Below, piece by piece: positions 1 through 8,665 of a DNA stretch of 64,000 nucleotides. The notes under the pieces are model-generated. The model had not been told where the DNA came from. It ran no database searches and worked only from the letters and a program-made list of their open reading frames with translations. Every line of letters begins with the position of its first letter. The stretch's first letter is position 1. Source of the stretch: Cellulomonas aerilata (GTDB lineage Bacteria > Actinomycetota > Actinomycetes > Actinomycetales > Cellulomonadaceae); NCBI RefSeq assembly GCF_007991755.1, contig NZ_BJYY01000001.1, forward strand, positions 124,001 through 188,000, written 5' to 3'. The position numbers were made by a program, and so were the translations under genes.

Positions 1-1
1 G

Positions 2-757
2 CTGACCATCACCGCCGTCGCACCCGAGCGAGCGCTCGTACCGCTGTGGATCCTGCTGGCCCTGGGCGAGATGGGCGTCCCGATCTGGGCGGAGCGGGCG
101 GCGCGCACGTCCTGGCACACCGGCCACATCGCCGAGCGGTACGGCCTGTTCATGATCATCGTGCTGGGCGAGTCCGTGCTCGCGGGCTCCCTCGCCATCC
201 AGACGGTCCTCGACGAGGGAGCGTTCACCGCACCGCTCCTGCAGATCGTCGGCGGCGGGCTGCTCGTGCTGTTCGCCATGTGGTGGGTGTACTTCGAGCG
301 TCCGGAGGACTGGATGCTCCGGCGCCTGCCGACGGCGTTCGTCTGGTCGTACCTCCACCTCGTCGTCTTCGCCGCGGTCGCGGCGGTCGGCGCCGGGCTG
401 GCGGTCGCGCTGGAGCACGCGACCGGGCACGGGGAGATCGGCGCGACCGGGGCGGCCCTGAGCGTCGCCGTCCCCCTCGCGGCGTACCTGCTGAGCCTGT
501 GGTCGATGTACGTCCGGTCGGACGACGCGCCGATCCGCCGCGTGGGCATCCCGGTCCTCGCGCTGCTGGTCCTCGCGGCCGTGCTGACGCCGTGGCCGGT
601 CCTGGCGATGGGCGTGCTGCTGGTGGTGTACATCGCGCTCAAGCTGCGGCTGGGCGCGACCTCCGGCGCCGGCGCGCCCGTGGCGGCGGCCGGGGTCGGG
701 GCCGCAACTGGGGCCGGGGCCACGGGCTCGGACCAGTCTGCGACCGTCTCACCATGA
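2..757 (+). CDS. Low temperature requirement protein A (LtrA) family membrane protein, 3' part
   Basis: The reading frame is open from base 2, so the gene starts before the window and only the last 251 residues are visible. The motif HIAERYGLFMIIVLGES is the hallmark of the LtrA family, which are multi-pass membrane proteins of unclear function first linked to growth of Listeria at low temperature. At least five hydrophobic segments follow, then an Ala/Gly-rich tail of about 30 residues with no predicted structure. The stop codon overlaps the ATG of the next gene (ATGA at 754-757), so the two are probably co-transcribed and translationally coupled. The family assignment is firm, but the biochemical role is unknown. 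Confidence 0.85.
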   Translation: MTITAVAPERALVPLWILLALGEMGVPIWAERAARTSWHTGHIAERYGLFMIIVLGESVLAGSLAIQTVLDEGAFTAPLLQIVGGGLLVLFAMWWVYFERPEDWMLRRLPTAFVWSYLHLVVFAAVAAVGAGLAVALEHATGHGEIGATGAALSVAVPLAAYLLSLWSMYVRSDDAPIRRVGIPVLALLVLAAVLTPWPVLAMGVLLVVYIALKLRLGATSGAGAPVAAAGVGAATGAGATGSDQSATVSP

Positions 758-1497
758 GTCACGCGTCGACCGCGGACCCGGAGTACCCCCTGTCCGGGCG
801 CCACGCGTCGACCGTCGCCGACCTCGACCGCCTCGTGGTGGAGTGCCGCGCCTGCCCACGCCTGGTCGCCTGGCGCGAGGAGGTCGCCGTCGTGAAGCGG
901 GCGGCGTTCCGCGACGAGACCTACTGGGCCCGCCCGGCACCCGGGTTCGGGGACGAGCGCGCACCGGTGCTCGTCGTCGGGCTCGCGCCGGCGGCGCACG
1001 GCGCGAACCGCACCGGGCGCATGTTCACCGGGGACCGCAGCGGGGACTTCCTCTTCGCGGCGCTGCACCGCACCGGCTTCGCGTCGCAGCCCACGTCGAC
1101 CCACCGCGGCGACGGGCTGACGCTCACAGGTCTGCGGATGACGGCACCGGTGCGGTGCGCTCCCCCGGCCAACCTGCCGACACCGGACGAGCGACGGCGG
1201 TGCGGGCCGTGGCTCGGCCGGGAGCTGGAGCTGGTCGACCCCGACGTCGTGGTCGTGCTGGGCGGCTTCGGGTGGCAGGCGCTGCTGGCGACCCTGGAGG
1301 AGCAGGGGTGGCGCGTGCCCCGGCCACGCCCACGGTTCGGGCACGGGGCCGAGGTGGAGCTCACCGGACCCGCCGGGCGCATGCTCACCCTGCTCGGGTG
1401 CTTCCACGTGAGCCAGCAGAACACGTTCACCGGGCGGCTCACCCCGGCGATGCTCGACGCCGTCCTGCTGCGGGCGCGCGAGCTGACCGGCCTCTGA
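754..1497 (+). CDS. Family 5 uracil-DNA glycosylase (UdgB type)
   Basis: This 247-residue protein should excise uracil, and in this family also hypoxanthine and xanthine, from DNA as the first step of base excision repair. Cys31, Cys34, Cys135 and Cys150 have the spacing of the 4Fe-4S ligands of family 4/5 enzymes. The active-site segment GLAPAAHGANRTGRMFTGD (residues 76-94) lacks the catalytic Asp/Glu of families 1 and 4, which is characteristic of family 5. A second motif, HVSQQN, lies near the C-terminus. I chose the ATG at 754 because it overlaps the upstream stop; an in-frame extension upstream would only read through the LtrA gene. High-GC actinobacteria commonly carry such an enzyme against cytosine deamination. 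Confidence 0.92.
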   Translation: MSHASTADPEYPLSGRHASTVADLDRLVVECRACPRLVAWREEVAVVKRAAFRDETYWARPAPGFGDERAPVLVVGLAPAAHGANRTGRMFTGDRSGDFLFAALHRTGFASQPTSTHRGDGLTLTGLRMTAPVRCAPPANLPTPDERRRCGPWLGRELELVDPDVVVVLGGFGWQALLATLEEQGWRVPRPRPRFGHGAEVELTGPAGRMLTLLGCFHVSQQNTFTGRLTPAMLDAVLLRARELTGL

Positions 1498-1613
1498 CCT
1501 CGGCCGCCACGCCTCACCGGCCGCCCCGCCACCGGCGAACCGCGATCGCCAACCTCGACCGGCCGACGTCGGCCGCCGTCGGGGTGACGCAGGGCCGGCC
1601 CGCGGGTGAAAAC

Positions 1614-1642
1614 GGCGCCGCCGACCGCTGGGGAGCGGCGCC
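1614..1642 (+). terminator. GC-rich stem-loop after the glycosylase gene
   Basis: Perfect 8-bp inverted repeat GGCGCCGC/GCGGCGCC with a 13-base loop, preceded by GAAAAC. No U-tract follows. It may end the udg transcript, or it may be a 5' leader structure of the next gene, whose ATG is 57 bases further on. Confidence 0.35.
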
Positions 1643-1698
1643 CGCCCTCAGGATCGACCGGCCACGTGCGGCCCGCGCACGGACCACCTGGAGATCTC

Positions 1699-2550
1699 AT
1701 GAGCACCCCCGACGCGCCCGTCAGCCCCTTCGCACCACCGTCGGAGAGCTCGCAGGCGCCGGCACAGGCGACGGCGCAGCAGCCGTCCGGCGACGCGTCG
1801 CCGTACGCCCGGCGCGACCTGCCCGCCGACGCGCCCGGGGGCTCGCCGCTCCCGCAGCCGCGCCACAGCCGTGCCGCCGTCGCCGCGTTCGTCGTCGGCC
1901 TGGTGTCCGTCGTCCTGTGCGCGCTCCCGCTGGTGAACCTGATCTCGGTCGTCGGCGGTCTGGTCGCGGTCGTGCTGGGCGTCGTCGGGCTGCGCACGCT
2001 CCGGCCCGGCGTCCCGGGGAAGGGGTTCGCGATCGCCGGGACCGTGCTCGGGGCGGTCGGCCTCGTCGTCGCCGTGGTGATGCTCCTCGTCATCGGCGCG
2101 GCGGTGAAGTCGCTGGACGAGTCCGGCGAGCTCGGCGCCATCCTGGACGAGGTCCAGGCGGTGCAGGAGGCCGGCGTCGGCGAGCAGCCCGCTGCCTCCA
2201 CGGCCGAGGTCCCGGCCGAGGTGGCCGACGCGCCGGGGCAGCCCCATGTGGGTGCGCCCGAGCTGGTCCGCGAGGACTTCTCCGGCCTCACCTGCGACGT
2301 GCTCGCCGACCAGGCGGTGGCGATGTCGCAGTCGACGGCCGAGGCCGGCTCCGTGCTGGTCGACGTCCGTGACGCCGTCCCCGTCGAGGACCACCTCGTC
2401 GACTACCCCGTGCCGGCCGGCGCGGAGGAGTCCCTCGTGCTGTCCTGCCGCGGCACCGCGACCTGGGACGACGCCACGGAGTCCTCGGTCCTGACGCAGC
2501 TGACCATCGACTCCGCCGCCGAGCTGTACGTCGACTACGCCGCCGAGTGA
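1699..2550 (+). CDS. DUF4190 domain-containing membrane protein
   Basis: This 283-residue protein of unknown function begins with about 57 residues rich in Pro, Ser, Ala and Gln that are probably disordered and cytoplasmic. Two close hydrophobic segments (about 58-98) and a third (about 111-137) form the DUF4190 membrane module, in which the loop sequence GKGFAIAGTVLG is typical. The C-terminal 140 residues are acidic and probably face outside. The ATG at 1699 was preferred because the Pro-rich start is usual for this family and upstream sequence in the same frame has no coding character. It stands alone between intergenic gaps of 201 and 195 bases. Confidence 0.8.
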   Translation: MSTPDAPVSPFAPPSESSQAPAQATAQQPSGDASPYARRDLPADAPGGSPLPQPRHSRAAVAAFVVGLVSVVLCALPLVNLISVVGGLVAVVLGVVGLRTLRPGVPGKGFAIAGTVLGAVGLVVAVVMLLVIGAAVKSLDESGELGAILDEVQAVQEAGVGEQPAASTAEVPAEVADAPGQPHVGAPELVREDFSGLTCDVLADQAVAMSQSTAEAGSVLVDVRDAVPVEDHLVDYPVPAGAEESLVLSCRGTATWDDATESSVLTQLTIDSAAELYVDYAAE

Positions 2551-2745
2551 CCCGCCGCTGACGGCAGCACACCCGACCCACGAGGGTCATCACCCCGCAA
2601 CACCCCGGACACGTGCCGTCCGTAGCGTCCAGCGCATGGACCTCGACGGCGACGTGCCCACGCCGGGCCGACGTCCGCCGTCACCCGTCTCCCGGCCGGC
2701 GCCGGCCCGTCCGCACCGTCACGACGCCGGCCTGCGGGGTCCACG

Positions 2746-4956
2746 GTGACGGGCCGCGTGGACCCGTTCATCGGGACCGGCGTGACCGACCTGCCCCCGC
2801 CGCACGGCGTCGCGGCGTCCTGGTGGTGGCCCAAGCCGCAGATCGGCAACACCCACCCCGGGGCGACGTACCCGCTCGGGATGGTCTCGGCGTGCGCGTA
2901 CTCGGGCGCCTACCCGACCGGGTACGGACGGTACGACCTGAGCACCGAGGGCGTCCCGCCGGCGATGTACGACCGGCAGGTGGCGTCCGGGTTCACGCAC
3001 TTCCAGCAGTCGGGGACCGGGGCGATCCGCAAGTACTACAACTACTTCCGGGTCACCCCGATGCTCCAGCCGCTCGACGACCTCGGGCAGACGTGGGACC
3101 TGCAGGACGAGGTCGCGACCCCGGGCCTGTACGCCGCGACGCTCGCGTCCGGGATCCGGTGCGAGATCACGGTGGGGCCCAAGAGCGCCGTGCACCGGTA
3201 CACGTTCCCCCGGCACCGCGACGCGCGCCTCGTCGTCGACCTGTCGCTGGGCGGTCTGGCGATCCCGTACGGGCGCACGGTCCCGCTGCGCGCCCACCTG
3301 CACACGCTCGCCCCCGGGGTCGCGCAGGGCGAGATAGTCGTGGAGGGCGCCCCGCTGGCCGTCCACGTGGAGTGCGACACCCCGCAGTGGCGCCAACTGC
3401 TCTGGTACGACCGGCGGCTCATGCCGGGCGGCACGCGGCTGGACTTCGACCACATCCGCCCCACGACGCTGCGCCCCTTCGGTCTCATGTGGGCCGGGCC
3501 CACGGAGGCCGGGCAGGTGGTCGAGCTGCGGTTCGGCTTCTCGTTGCGCGGGGTGGACCGGGCCCGTGACAACCTCCACGCCGACTGCGGTCCCGGACCG
3601 TCGTCGTTCCGCTCCCGGCTGGCGGCGACGACGGCGGCCTGGGACGACCACCTGGGCGCGATGGAGGTCGAGGCGCCGTCGTCGGACCAGGAGACGGTCT
3701 TCACCACCGCGCTGTACCACTCGCTGGTCAAGCCGTGCCTCGCCCCCGGCGAGAGCCCGTTCTGGCCGGCGGACGGGCCGTTCGCCTTCGACATCTCGAC
3801 GATGTGGGACATCTACCGCACCCAGCTGCCGCTGCTGACGACGCTGGTCCCGGACCGCGCGGTAGAGCTGGCGCAGGCGCTGCTGTACATCTGCGAGGAG
3901 GAGGGCAACCTGCCGATCGGGTACCGGATGGCCCGGGGCGCCGACCAGTTCTCCCGGCAGGGGAGCGCGCTGGCGCACACGTTCTTCGCGGACCTGTGCC
4001 GGCTGGGGCTGCCGGGCGTCGACTGGGACTGGGCGCTGGTGCACCTGCACAACGACCTGCGGCGCACCTACGGCGAGGAGTTCCTGCTGCGGGGCGTCGC
4101 GCACCCGATCAGCCACACCCTCGACCTGGCGTTCGGGTACTGGTGCACGTCCCGCATCGCCGAGCACGTCGGGGACGCGGCGCTCGTCGACCAGTTCGCC
4201 CCGCTGGCCGCGCAGTGGGTCAACGCGTTCGACCCGGTCACCGGGCTGGTCCGGGACTCCACCTACTACGAGGGCGGCAAGTGGAACTACTCGTTCCGCC
4301 TCGTGCACGACATGGCGGCCCGCATCGCACTGGGCGGCGGCGACGCGGAGTTCGTCGCGACCCTCGACCGGTTCTTCGGCTTCGACGCGCCGCCGGTGAC
4401 GCAGCCCGGCGTGCGTCCAGGGGTCCAGGAGATGGTCGCCGGGTACGCCCTGCACCGGTTCGAGGGTCTGAACAACGAGCCGGACATGGAGGCGCCGTGG
4501 GCCTACCAGTACGCCGGGCGGCCGGACCGGACGGCCGACGTCATCCACGCCGTGGTGCAGAACCAATTCGGCGTGGGCCGCGGCGGCCTGCCGGGCAACG
4601 ACGACTCCGGGGGCCTGAGCTCCTGGTACGTATGGGCGTCGCTGGGGCTGTTCCCGGTCGCCGGCCAGGGCCTGTTCCTCATCAACGCGCCGGCGTGGCG
4701 GTCGTCCCGCGTCCGGGTGGCCGGCGGCGAGCTGGCGGTCGAGACGACCGGCTTCGTCGAGCCGTCCCCGGACCGACCCGCGCAGTACGTCCGGTCCGTC
4801 CGGCTCGACGGGCAGCCGCTGGAGCGGACGTGGCTGACCGGCACGGAGGTCCACCGCGGCGGCCGGCTGGTCGTGGAGCTCGGTCCCGAGCCCGGCCGCT
4901 GGGGGACGGTCGTGCGACCGCCGTCCGACTCCACCACCCCGTCGCACGCCGCGTGA
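2746..4956 (+). CDS. Glycoside hydrolase family 92 (alpha-mannosidase-like)
   Basis: GH92 enzymes are calcium-dependent exo-alpha-mannosidases, mostly acting on alpha-1,2, -1,3 or -1,6 mannose linkages. This 736-residue protein has the usual family signatures: VDPFIGTG at the start, GNTHPGATYPLGMV (34-47), FTHFQQSGTG, a NNEPD motif that fits the general acid region, and GLPGNDDSGG near residue 615 carrying the Asp residues assigned to base catalysis in characterised members. It starts at GTG 2746, directly before the conserved N-terminus, and there is no signal peptide. The protein is therefore predicted to be cytoplasmic, unlike the secreted or periplasmic family members. The glycosyltransferase 112 bases downstream suggests a shared glycan. 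Exact linkage specificity cannot be read from the sequence. Confidence 0.88.
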   Translation: MTGRVDPFIGTGVTDLPPPHGVAASWWWPKPQIGNTHPGATYPLGMVSACAYSGAYPTGYGRYDLSTEGVPPAMYDRQVASGFTHFQQSGTGAIRKYYNYFRVTPMLQPLDDLGQTWDLQDEVATPGLYAATLASGIRCEITVGPKSAVHRYTFPRHRDARLVVDLSLGGLAIPYGRTVPLRAHLHTLAPGVAQGEIVVEGAPLAVHVECDTPQWRQLLWYDRRLMPGGTRLDFDHIRPTTLRPFGLMWAGPTEAGQVVELRFGFSLRGVDRARDNLHADCGPGPSSFRSRLAATTAAWDDHLGAMEVEAPSSDQETVFTTALYHSLVKPCLAPGESPFWPADGPFAFDISTMWDIYRTQLPLLTTLVPDRAVELAQALLYICEEEGNLPIGYRMARGADQFSRQGSALAHTFFADLCRLGLPGVDWDWALVHLHNDLRRTYGEEFLLRGVAHPISHTLDLAFGYWCTSRIAEHVGDAALVDQFAPLAAQWVNAFDPVTGLVRDSTYYEGGKWNYSFRLVHDMAARIALGGGDAEFVATLDRFFGFDAPPVTQPGVRPGVQEMVAGYALHRFEGLNNEPDMEAPWAYQYAGRPDRTADVIHAVVQNQFGVGRGGLPGNDDSGGLSSWYVWASLGLFPVAGQGLFLINAPAWRSSRVRVAGGELAVETTGFVEPSPDRPAQYVRSVRLDGQPLERTWLTGTEVHRGGRLVVELGPEPGRWGTVVRPPSDSTTPSHAA

Positions 4957-5068
4957 GGCCCGCCCCGATGCGGATCGCCCCGGCCGCCGTGCCCGCCCAG
5001 ATGCCCTCCGTGCAACCCGCCGTGATGCCCGCCCTGACACCCCTGCCGGAACCCTGGAGGTCGAGCAC

Positions 5069-6382
5069 ATGACCCACACCCCGACCCGTCGGCTGGTCAT
5101 CGTCGTCCGCGCCGACCCGGTCATCTGCGGGCACTCCGGCGAGGCGCGCAACCTCGCCGAGGCCGCACTGACGCGCGGTTTCGACGACGTGCGGATCATC
5201 ACCTGGCCGCTGGAGCGCCTGGTGGCCAGCGGCCTGCCGCTCAAGCCGGTGGACGGCGTCCTGCCGTACAGCCCGGGGATCACGGTCGAGCGGCCCGAGC
5301 CCGTCGGCGACTACAAGGTGGTGGACGGGCGCTACCTCGCCGGGGTCACCGGTCGGCTGGTGGAGCTGTTCACCGACGGCGTCCCGACCGTCGCGATGTC
5401 GCTGTACCTCAGCCCGCACGCGGTGGCCGTGGCGGACGCCGTCCGGGTCGCGCACGCCACCGGCCTGCCGGTGGACGTGGTCACGGTCGCCGAGGCGGTC
5501 GGGTCCGACGTGACCAACGTCGTACGGGCGTGCGTCGAGGAGGACCGGTTCGGCGCGGCCGCGCACGTGCTCGCGAGCTACCTCGCGCACGACGTGTGCC
5601 TGGCCGTCTCCGCGTACACCCGCGAGCTGATCGTCTCGGCGGCCGAGCTCATCGACGCCCGCCACGGCACGACCTTCGCCGTCCGGTGCCGCGAGCGCGT
5701 GCACGTCTCCTACCCCGCGATCGACGTGGCGTCCTACGTCGCCGTCGACGCGGACGAGACCGCGCGCGTGCTGGCGTCCCGCGGGCTGGAGCGGGACGGG
5801 TACGTGCTGTTCCTGTCCCGGCTGGTCGCCGCCAAGGGGGTCGACGACCTCATCGCCGGCTACGCGCGGAGCGAGGCGGCCGGTTCGGTGCGGCTGGTCA
5901 TCGCCGGCAACGGTCCGGACGCCGGCACCCTGCGGGCCCTGGCCGCGGCGTCCCCCGCGTCCGACCGGATCGTCTTCCTGGACGACGTCGACGACGCCGA
6001 GAAGTCCCACCTCATGGCCGGGTCGGTCGCCTACGTGCTGCCGAGCAAGCCGCGCCCGGAGTTCGTCGAGACGTTCGGGATCGCGCTGGTGGAGAAGATG
6101 CTGTCCGGCGGCGGCCCGGTGATCACGACCGACACGGGCGGGATCGGTGAGGCGGTCGGCGGGTGCGCACTGATCGTCCCGGTCGAGGACCCGGCGGCGA
6201 TCGCGGCGGCGCTGGACCGGGTGGTGCTCGAGATGTCGGAGTCCGAGCGGCACGAGTGGGAGCGTCGCGCGCGCGAGCACGGCCGGCGGTTCCACCGGTC
6301 GGTCGTGCTCGACGGCGTGCTCGCGCGGGTGGCCGACGTGGACGTCGACGCCGCACCGAGGGCGCGGCTGCGGCTGGTGTGA
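5069..6382 (+). CDS. GT4-type glycosyltransferase
   Basis: This 437-residue retaining glycosyltransferase has a GT-B fold. The C-terminal half holds the family features: LFLSRLVAAKGVDDLI, the nucleotide-binding VIAGNGPD segment and the ETFGIALVE motif (E-x7-E) around residue 333. The N-terminal half is unusual for GT4 and contains DPVICGHSGEARNLAEAAL and EAVGSDVTNVVR, a pattern I recall from a conserved actinobacterial subfamily whose acceptor is not known. It follows the GH92 gene with a 112-base gap, probably in the same transcript. A role in making or remodelling a mannose-containing oligosaccharide is inference from this neighbour. No membrane segment is seen. Confidence 0.82.
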   Translation: MTHTPTRRLVIVVRADPVICGHSGEARNLAEAALTRGFDDVRIITWPLERLVASGLPLKPVDGVLPYSPGITVERPEPVGDYKVVDGRYLAGVTGRLVELFTDGVPTVAMSLYLSPHAVAVADAVRVAHATGLPVDVVTVAEAVGSDVTNVVRACVEEDRFGAAAHVLASYLAHDVCLAVSAYTRELIVSAAELIDARHGTTFAVRCRERVHVSYPAIDVASYVAVDADETARVLASRGLERDGYVLFLSRLVAAKGVDDLIAGYARSEAAGSVRLVIAGNGPDAGTLRALAAASPASDRIVFLDDVDDAEKSHLMAGSVAYVLPSKPRPEFVETFGIALVEKMLSGGGPVITTDTGGIGEAVGGCALIVPVEDPAAIAAALDRVVLEMSESERHEWERRAREHGRRFHRSVVLDGVLARVADVDVDAAPRARLRLV

Positions 6383-6406
6383 ACGGGTTCACGCGGCCGG
6401 AGGCCG

Positions 6407-6697
6407 TCAGCGCATGGGGTACCAGCGCGCGCCGGACCTGCGGGTGACGCGGCTCGTCTCCACCACGACCAGCTCACCGACCCGCGCCACGACGGCCCGG
6501 CCGACGTCCGACGCCGTCTGGTCGTCCAAGGCCTCGTAGCGCACGGTGATCCTCGGCTCGCCGCGCACGACCTCGACCGTGCCCGCCTCCACGGTGGTCC
6601 GCTCCCCCGCCGCCTCGATCGCGGCCGGCAGGACGGCGGCCGGGTCCACGCCCCGGTGCAGGACCCCGGGGACGACGCGGACGCGGTAGGACGGCAC
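6407..6697 (-). CDS. Conserved hypothetical protein, 96 aa
   Basis: This small protein has no recognised domain. It has an alternating beta/alpha look (YRVRVVPGVL, TVEVV, ITVRYEALDD) and ends in a basic tail with RWYPMR. I start it at GTG 6697, because the open frame upstream has different, Arg/Gly-rich composition; the next in-frame start at 6790 would add 31 unlikely residues. It converges on the glycosyltransferase with only 24 bases between their ends. The sequence gives no clue to function. Confidence 0.55.
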   Translation of the reverse strand: MPSYRVRVVPGVLHRGVDPAAVLPAAIEAAGERTTVEAGTVEVVRGEPRITVRYEALDDQTASDVGRAVVARVGELVVVETSRVTRRSGARWYPMR

Positions 6698-6819
6698 CGG
6701 GTGAGCGTAGGGCCGTGCGCTCCGGGGCTCGCCGACCACCCGCCCCTGGCTGCGACCGCCAGGCGTACCGCCGGCGACCGAGCGGAACACGGGACGCGCC
6801 GGCGTGGTTGCCGACGCAC

Positions 6820-7743
6820 ATGAGAGCCATCGCCTACTCCCGCTACGGCGGACCCGACGTCCTCGAGCTCGTGGACCTGCCCGAGCCCAAGGTCGGACCC
6901 GACTCCGTCCTCGTCCGGGTGCGCGCCACCTCGGTCAACCCCGTCGACTGGAAGGTCCGGCAGGGCTACCTCGACGGGCTGATGGACGCCGTGTTCCCCG
7001 TCGTGCCGGGGTGGGACGTCGCGGGCGTGGTCGAGAAGGTCGGCCTCGACGTGCCGGAGCTCGCGGTGGGCGACGAGGTCGTCGGGTACGTCCGCAAGGA
7101 CGTCGTCGGCGGCGGGACGACGGCGGAGCTCGTGTCGGCTCCTGTCCGGACGCTCGCCCGGAAGCCGGCGTCGCTGTCCTGGGAGGAGGCCGCCGCCCTG
7201 CCGCTGGCCGGGCTGACCGCGTACCAGTCGCTGCGCCGCCTCGGCGTCACCGAGGGCGACACCGTGCTGATCCACAACGCGGCCGGCGGCGTCGGCAGCT
7301 TCGGGGTGCAGATCGCGGCGGCGTTCGGCGCCCGGGTGATCGGCACGGCGTCCCCGGCGCGCCACGAGTACGTCCGAAGCCTCGGTGGCGAGCCGGTGCC
7401 CTACGGCGACGCGATGGTGGAGGCGGTGCGCGCGCTGGCTCCCCAGGGGGTCGACGTCGTCGTGGACCTCGCCGGCGGTGGGGTCGTGGCCACGACGCCG
7501 CAGGTCGGCACCCCGGACGTGCGACTCGGGTCCGTGGCGGACGCCGACGTCGCGGCGCACGGCGGCGCGAACTTCTGGGTGCGCCCGGACGCGGCCGACC
7601 TCGCCGCGCTGGGTGACCTGGTCGACGCCGGCCTCGTGAAGGTCCAGGTCGCCCGGACCTTCCCGCTGGAGGAGGCAGCAGCCGCGCACGACCTGAGCGC
7701 GACGGGCCACGTGCAGGGGAAGGTCGTCATCCGGGTGTCCTGA
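6820..7743 (+). CDS. NADP-dependent quinone-oxidoreductase-like protein (zinc-independent MDR family)
   Basis: This 307-residue medium-chain dehydrogenase/reductase resembles bacterial quinone oxidoreductases. The N-terminal GroES-like domain carries VRVRATSVNPVDWKVR, and the Rossmann domain carries the dinucleotide-binding motif NAAGGVGSFGVQIA. The catalytic zinc cysteines of alcohol dehydrogenases are absent, so it should reduce quinones or enones with NADPH. The ATG at 6820 gives the typical start MRAIAYSRYGGPDVLEL. It is a single-gene unit, followed by a strong hairpin. Confidence 0.87.
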   Translation: MRAIAYSRYGGPDVLELVDLPEPKVGPDSVLVRVRATSVNPVDWKVRQGYLDGLMDAVFPVVPGWDVAGVVEKVGLDVPELAVGDEVVGYVRKDVVGGGTTAELVSAPVRTLARKPASLSWEEAAALPLAGLTAYQSLRRLGVTEGDTVLIHNAAGGVGSFGVQIAAAFGARVIGTASPARHEYVRSLGGEPVPYGDAMVEAVRALAPQGVDVVVDLAGGGVVATTPQVGTPDVRLGSVADADVAAHGGANFWVRPDAADLAALGDLVDAGLVKVQVARTFPLEEAAAAHDLSATGHVQGKVVIRVS

Positions 7744-7762
7744 CGGACTCCACGGGGTTGGT

Positions 7763-7804
7763 GCCAGTGGCCGCCGGGCGTGCCTCGCGCCGGCGGCCAC
7801 CGGT
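7763..7804. terminator. Bidirectional hairpin between convergent genes
   Basis: An 11-bp perfect stem GTGGCCGCCGG/CCGGCGGCCAC (7767-7777 with 7790-7800) has a 12-base loop and is extended by further pairs past one mismatch. It lies between the stops of the oxidoreductase and the lysozyme-like gene and could end both transcripts. There is no U-tract. Confidence 0.6.
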
Positions 7805-7815
7805 GTCTTCGGGGG

Positions 7816-8454
7816 TCAGCGACCGGTGATCTGCGCCGCCGTCGCGCCGGTGAGGCGGGAGACGACGGCGACGGCGTCGTCCCAGTGCTTCGCGTAGTGG
7901 TTCGGGTCCGCGTTGCGCTGCACGGTGTGCGCGACCTGCGTCGGGGACATGCCGTCGCGGCCGCCCACGCGGTCCAGAGCGGTGAAGAAGCTGGTCGCGC
8001 TGGCGGCCGGGTCCATGCGCTGCGCGAGGGTGCCCCACGCGCCGTTGTCGCGCTGCTGGAACAAGCCGCGGCTGTCGGGACCGGCCTTGTCGCCGTGGTC
8101 GAGCACCTGGAGCGACGACTCGCCCATGGCGGTCATCACGCCGATGGCCTGGTCGCGCGAGGACAGGCCCATCGTCTGAGCGGCGTTGACGATCGCGCGG
8201 GCGTTGTCGAGCTGGACGCCGGAGTAGCCGCCGACGGGCGCCGAGGCAGCCGCCGAGCTGATCGCCGTCGTCGACGCCGTACGGGAGACCTCCGTGGCGA
8301 GCGCGGTGGCGAACCGGGTGGCCGACGACGGCGTCGCGGCGTCGCCCGGCGCCCTGGTGGACGCGACCGACGTGACCGTCGGCTGCGGGCGCAGCGCGGC
8401 GAGGCTCGTCTGGATCATGGCGATCCGGTTCTCGATCCCGGCGATGCCGTCCAC
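7816..8454 (-). CDS. Lysozyme-like / lytic transglycosylase-like protein, possibly flagellum-associated
   Basis: This 212-residue protein has two parts. The first 25 residues (GIENRIAMIQTSLAAL) resemble the N-terminus of muramidases found in actinobacterial flagellar loci, followed by an Ala/Ser/Thr linker. The C-terminal half (about 80-205) looks like a lysozyme-fold domain with a catalytic Glu candidate in AMGESSLQ, then DSRGLFQQRDNGAWG. The start GTG 8454 has a GGAGG sequence five bases upstream; an in-frame ATG at 8526 lacks one. No signal peptide is visible, which fits export through a flagellar or other dedicated route. A sequence matching the flagellar sigma factor consensus lies just upstream. 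No flagellar genes are in the window, so the role is inferred. Confidence 0.7.
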   Translation of the reverse strand: MDGIAGIENRIAMIQTSLAALRPQPTVTSVASTRAPGDAATPSSATRFATALATEVSRTASTTAISSAAASAPVGGYSGVQLDNARAIVNAAQTMGLSSRDQAIGVMTAMGESSLQVLDHGDKAGPDSRGLFQQRDNGAWGTLAQRMDPAASATSFFTALDRVGGRDGMSPTQVAHTVQRNADPNHYAKHWDDAVAVVSRLTGATAAQITGR

Positions 8455-8485
8455 GGTGCCTCCTGCCTCGACGGTGCTGCCGTGC

Positions 8486-8512
8486 TCATCGGCCGGGATC
8501 CCCGGGCGTGAA
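8486..8512 (-). promoter_or_regulatory. Candidate FliA/WhiG-type promoter
   Basis: On the minus strand TTCA, a 15-base spacer and GCCGATGA occur 31 bases before the GTG of the lysozyme-like gene. The sigma-28/WhiG consensus is TAAA-N15-GCCGATAA, so the -10 matches 7 of 8 bases and the -35 matches 2 of 4. Spacing and position are right, but this rests on sequence alone. Confidence 0.35.
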
Positions 8513-8665
8513 GTGGTGTGGCGCATCTGACGTGACGGTGACTCGTCGTCGACCCAGCCGGGCCCGAGCCCGCGCGGGAATGCCCCACGGCGGACCAGAC
8601 TTGTCCCGAGCGGCGCCGTCACGCCCGGACCGACGGCCACGCCATCGCGATCGAGAGGCACTCCC

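Noticed and set aside
2719-5283. An 854-residue open frame on the minus strand across the GH92 gene
   Set aside because: It is antisense to a clear GH92 gene, is dominated by Arg, Gly, Pro and Val, and shows no domain. Such frames are expected at this GC content.
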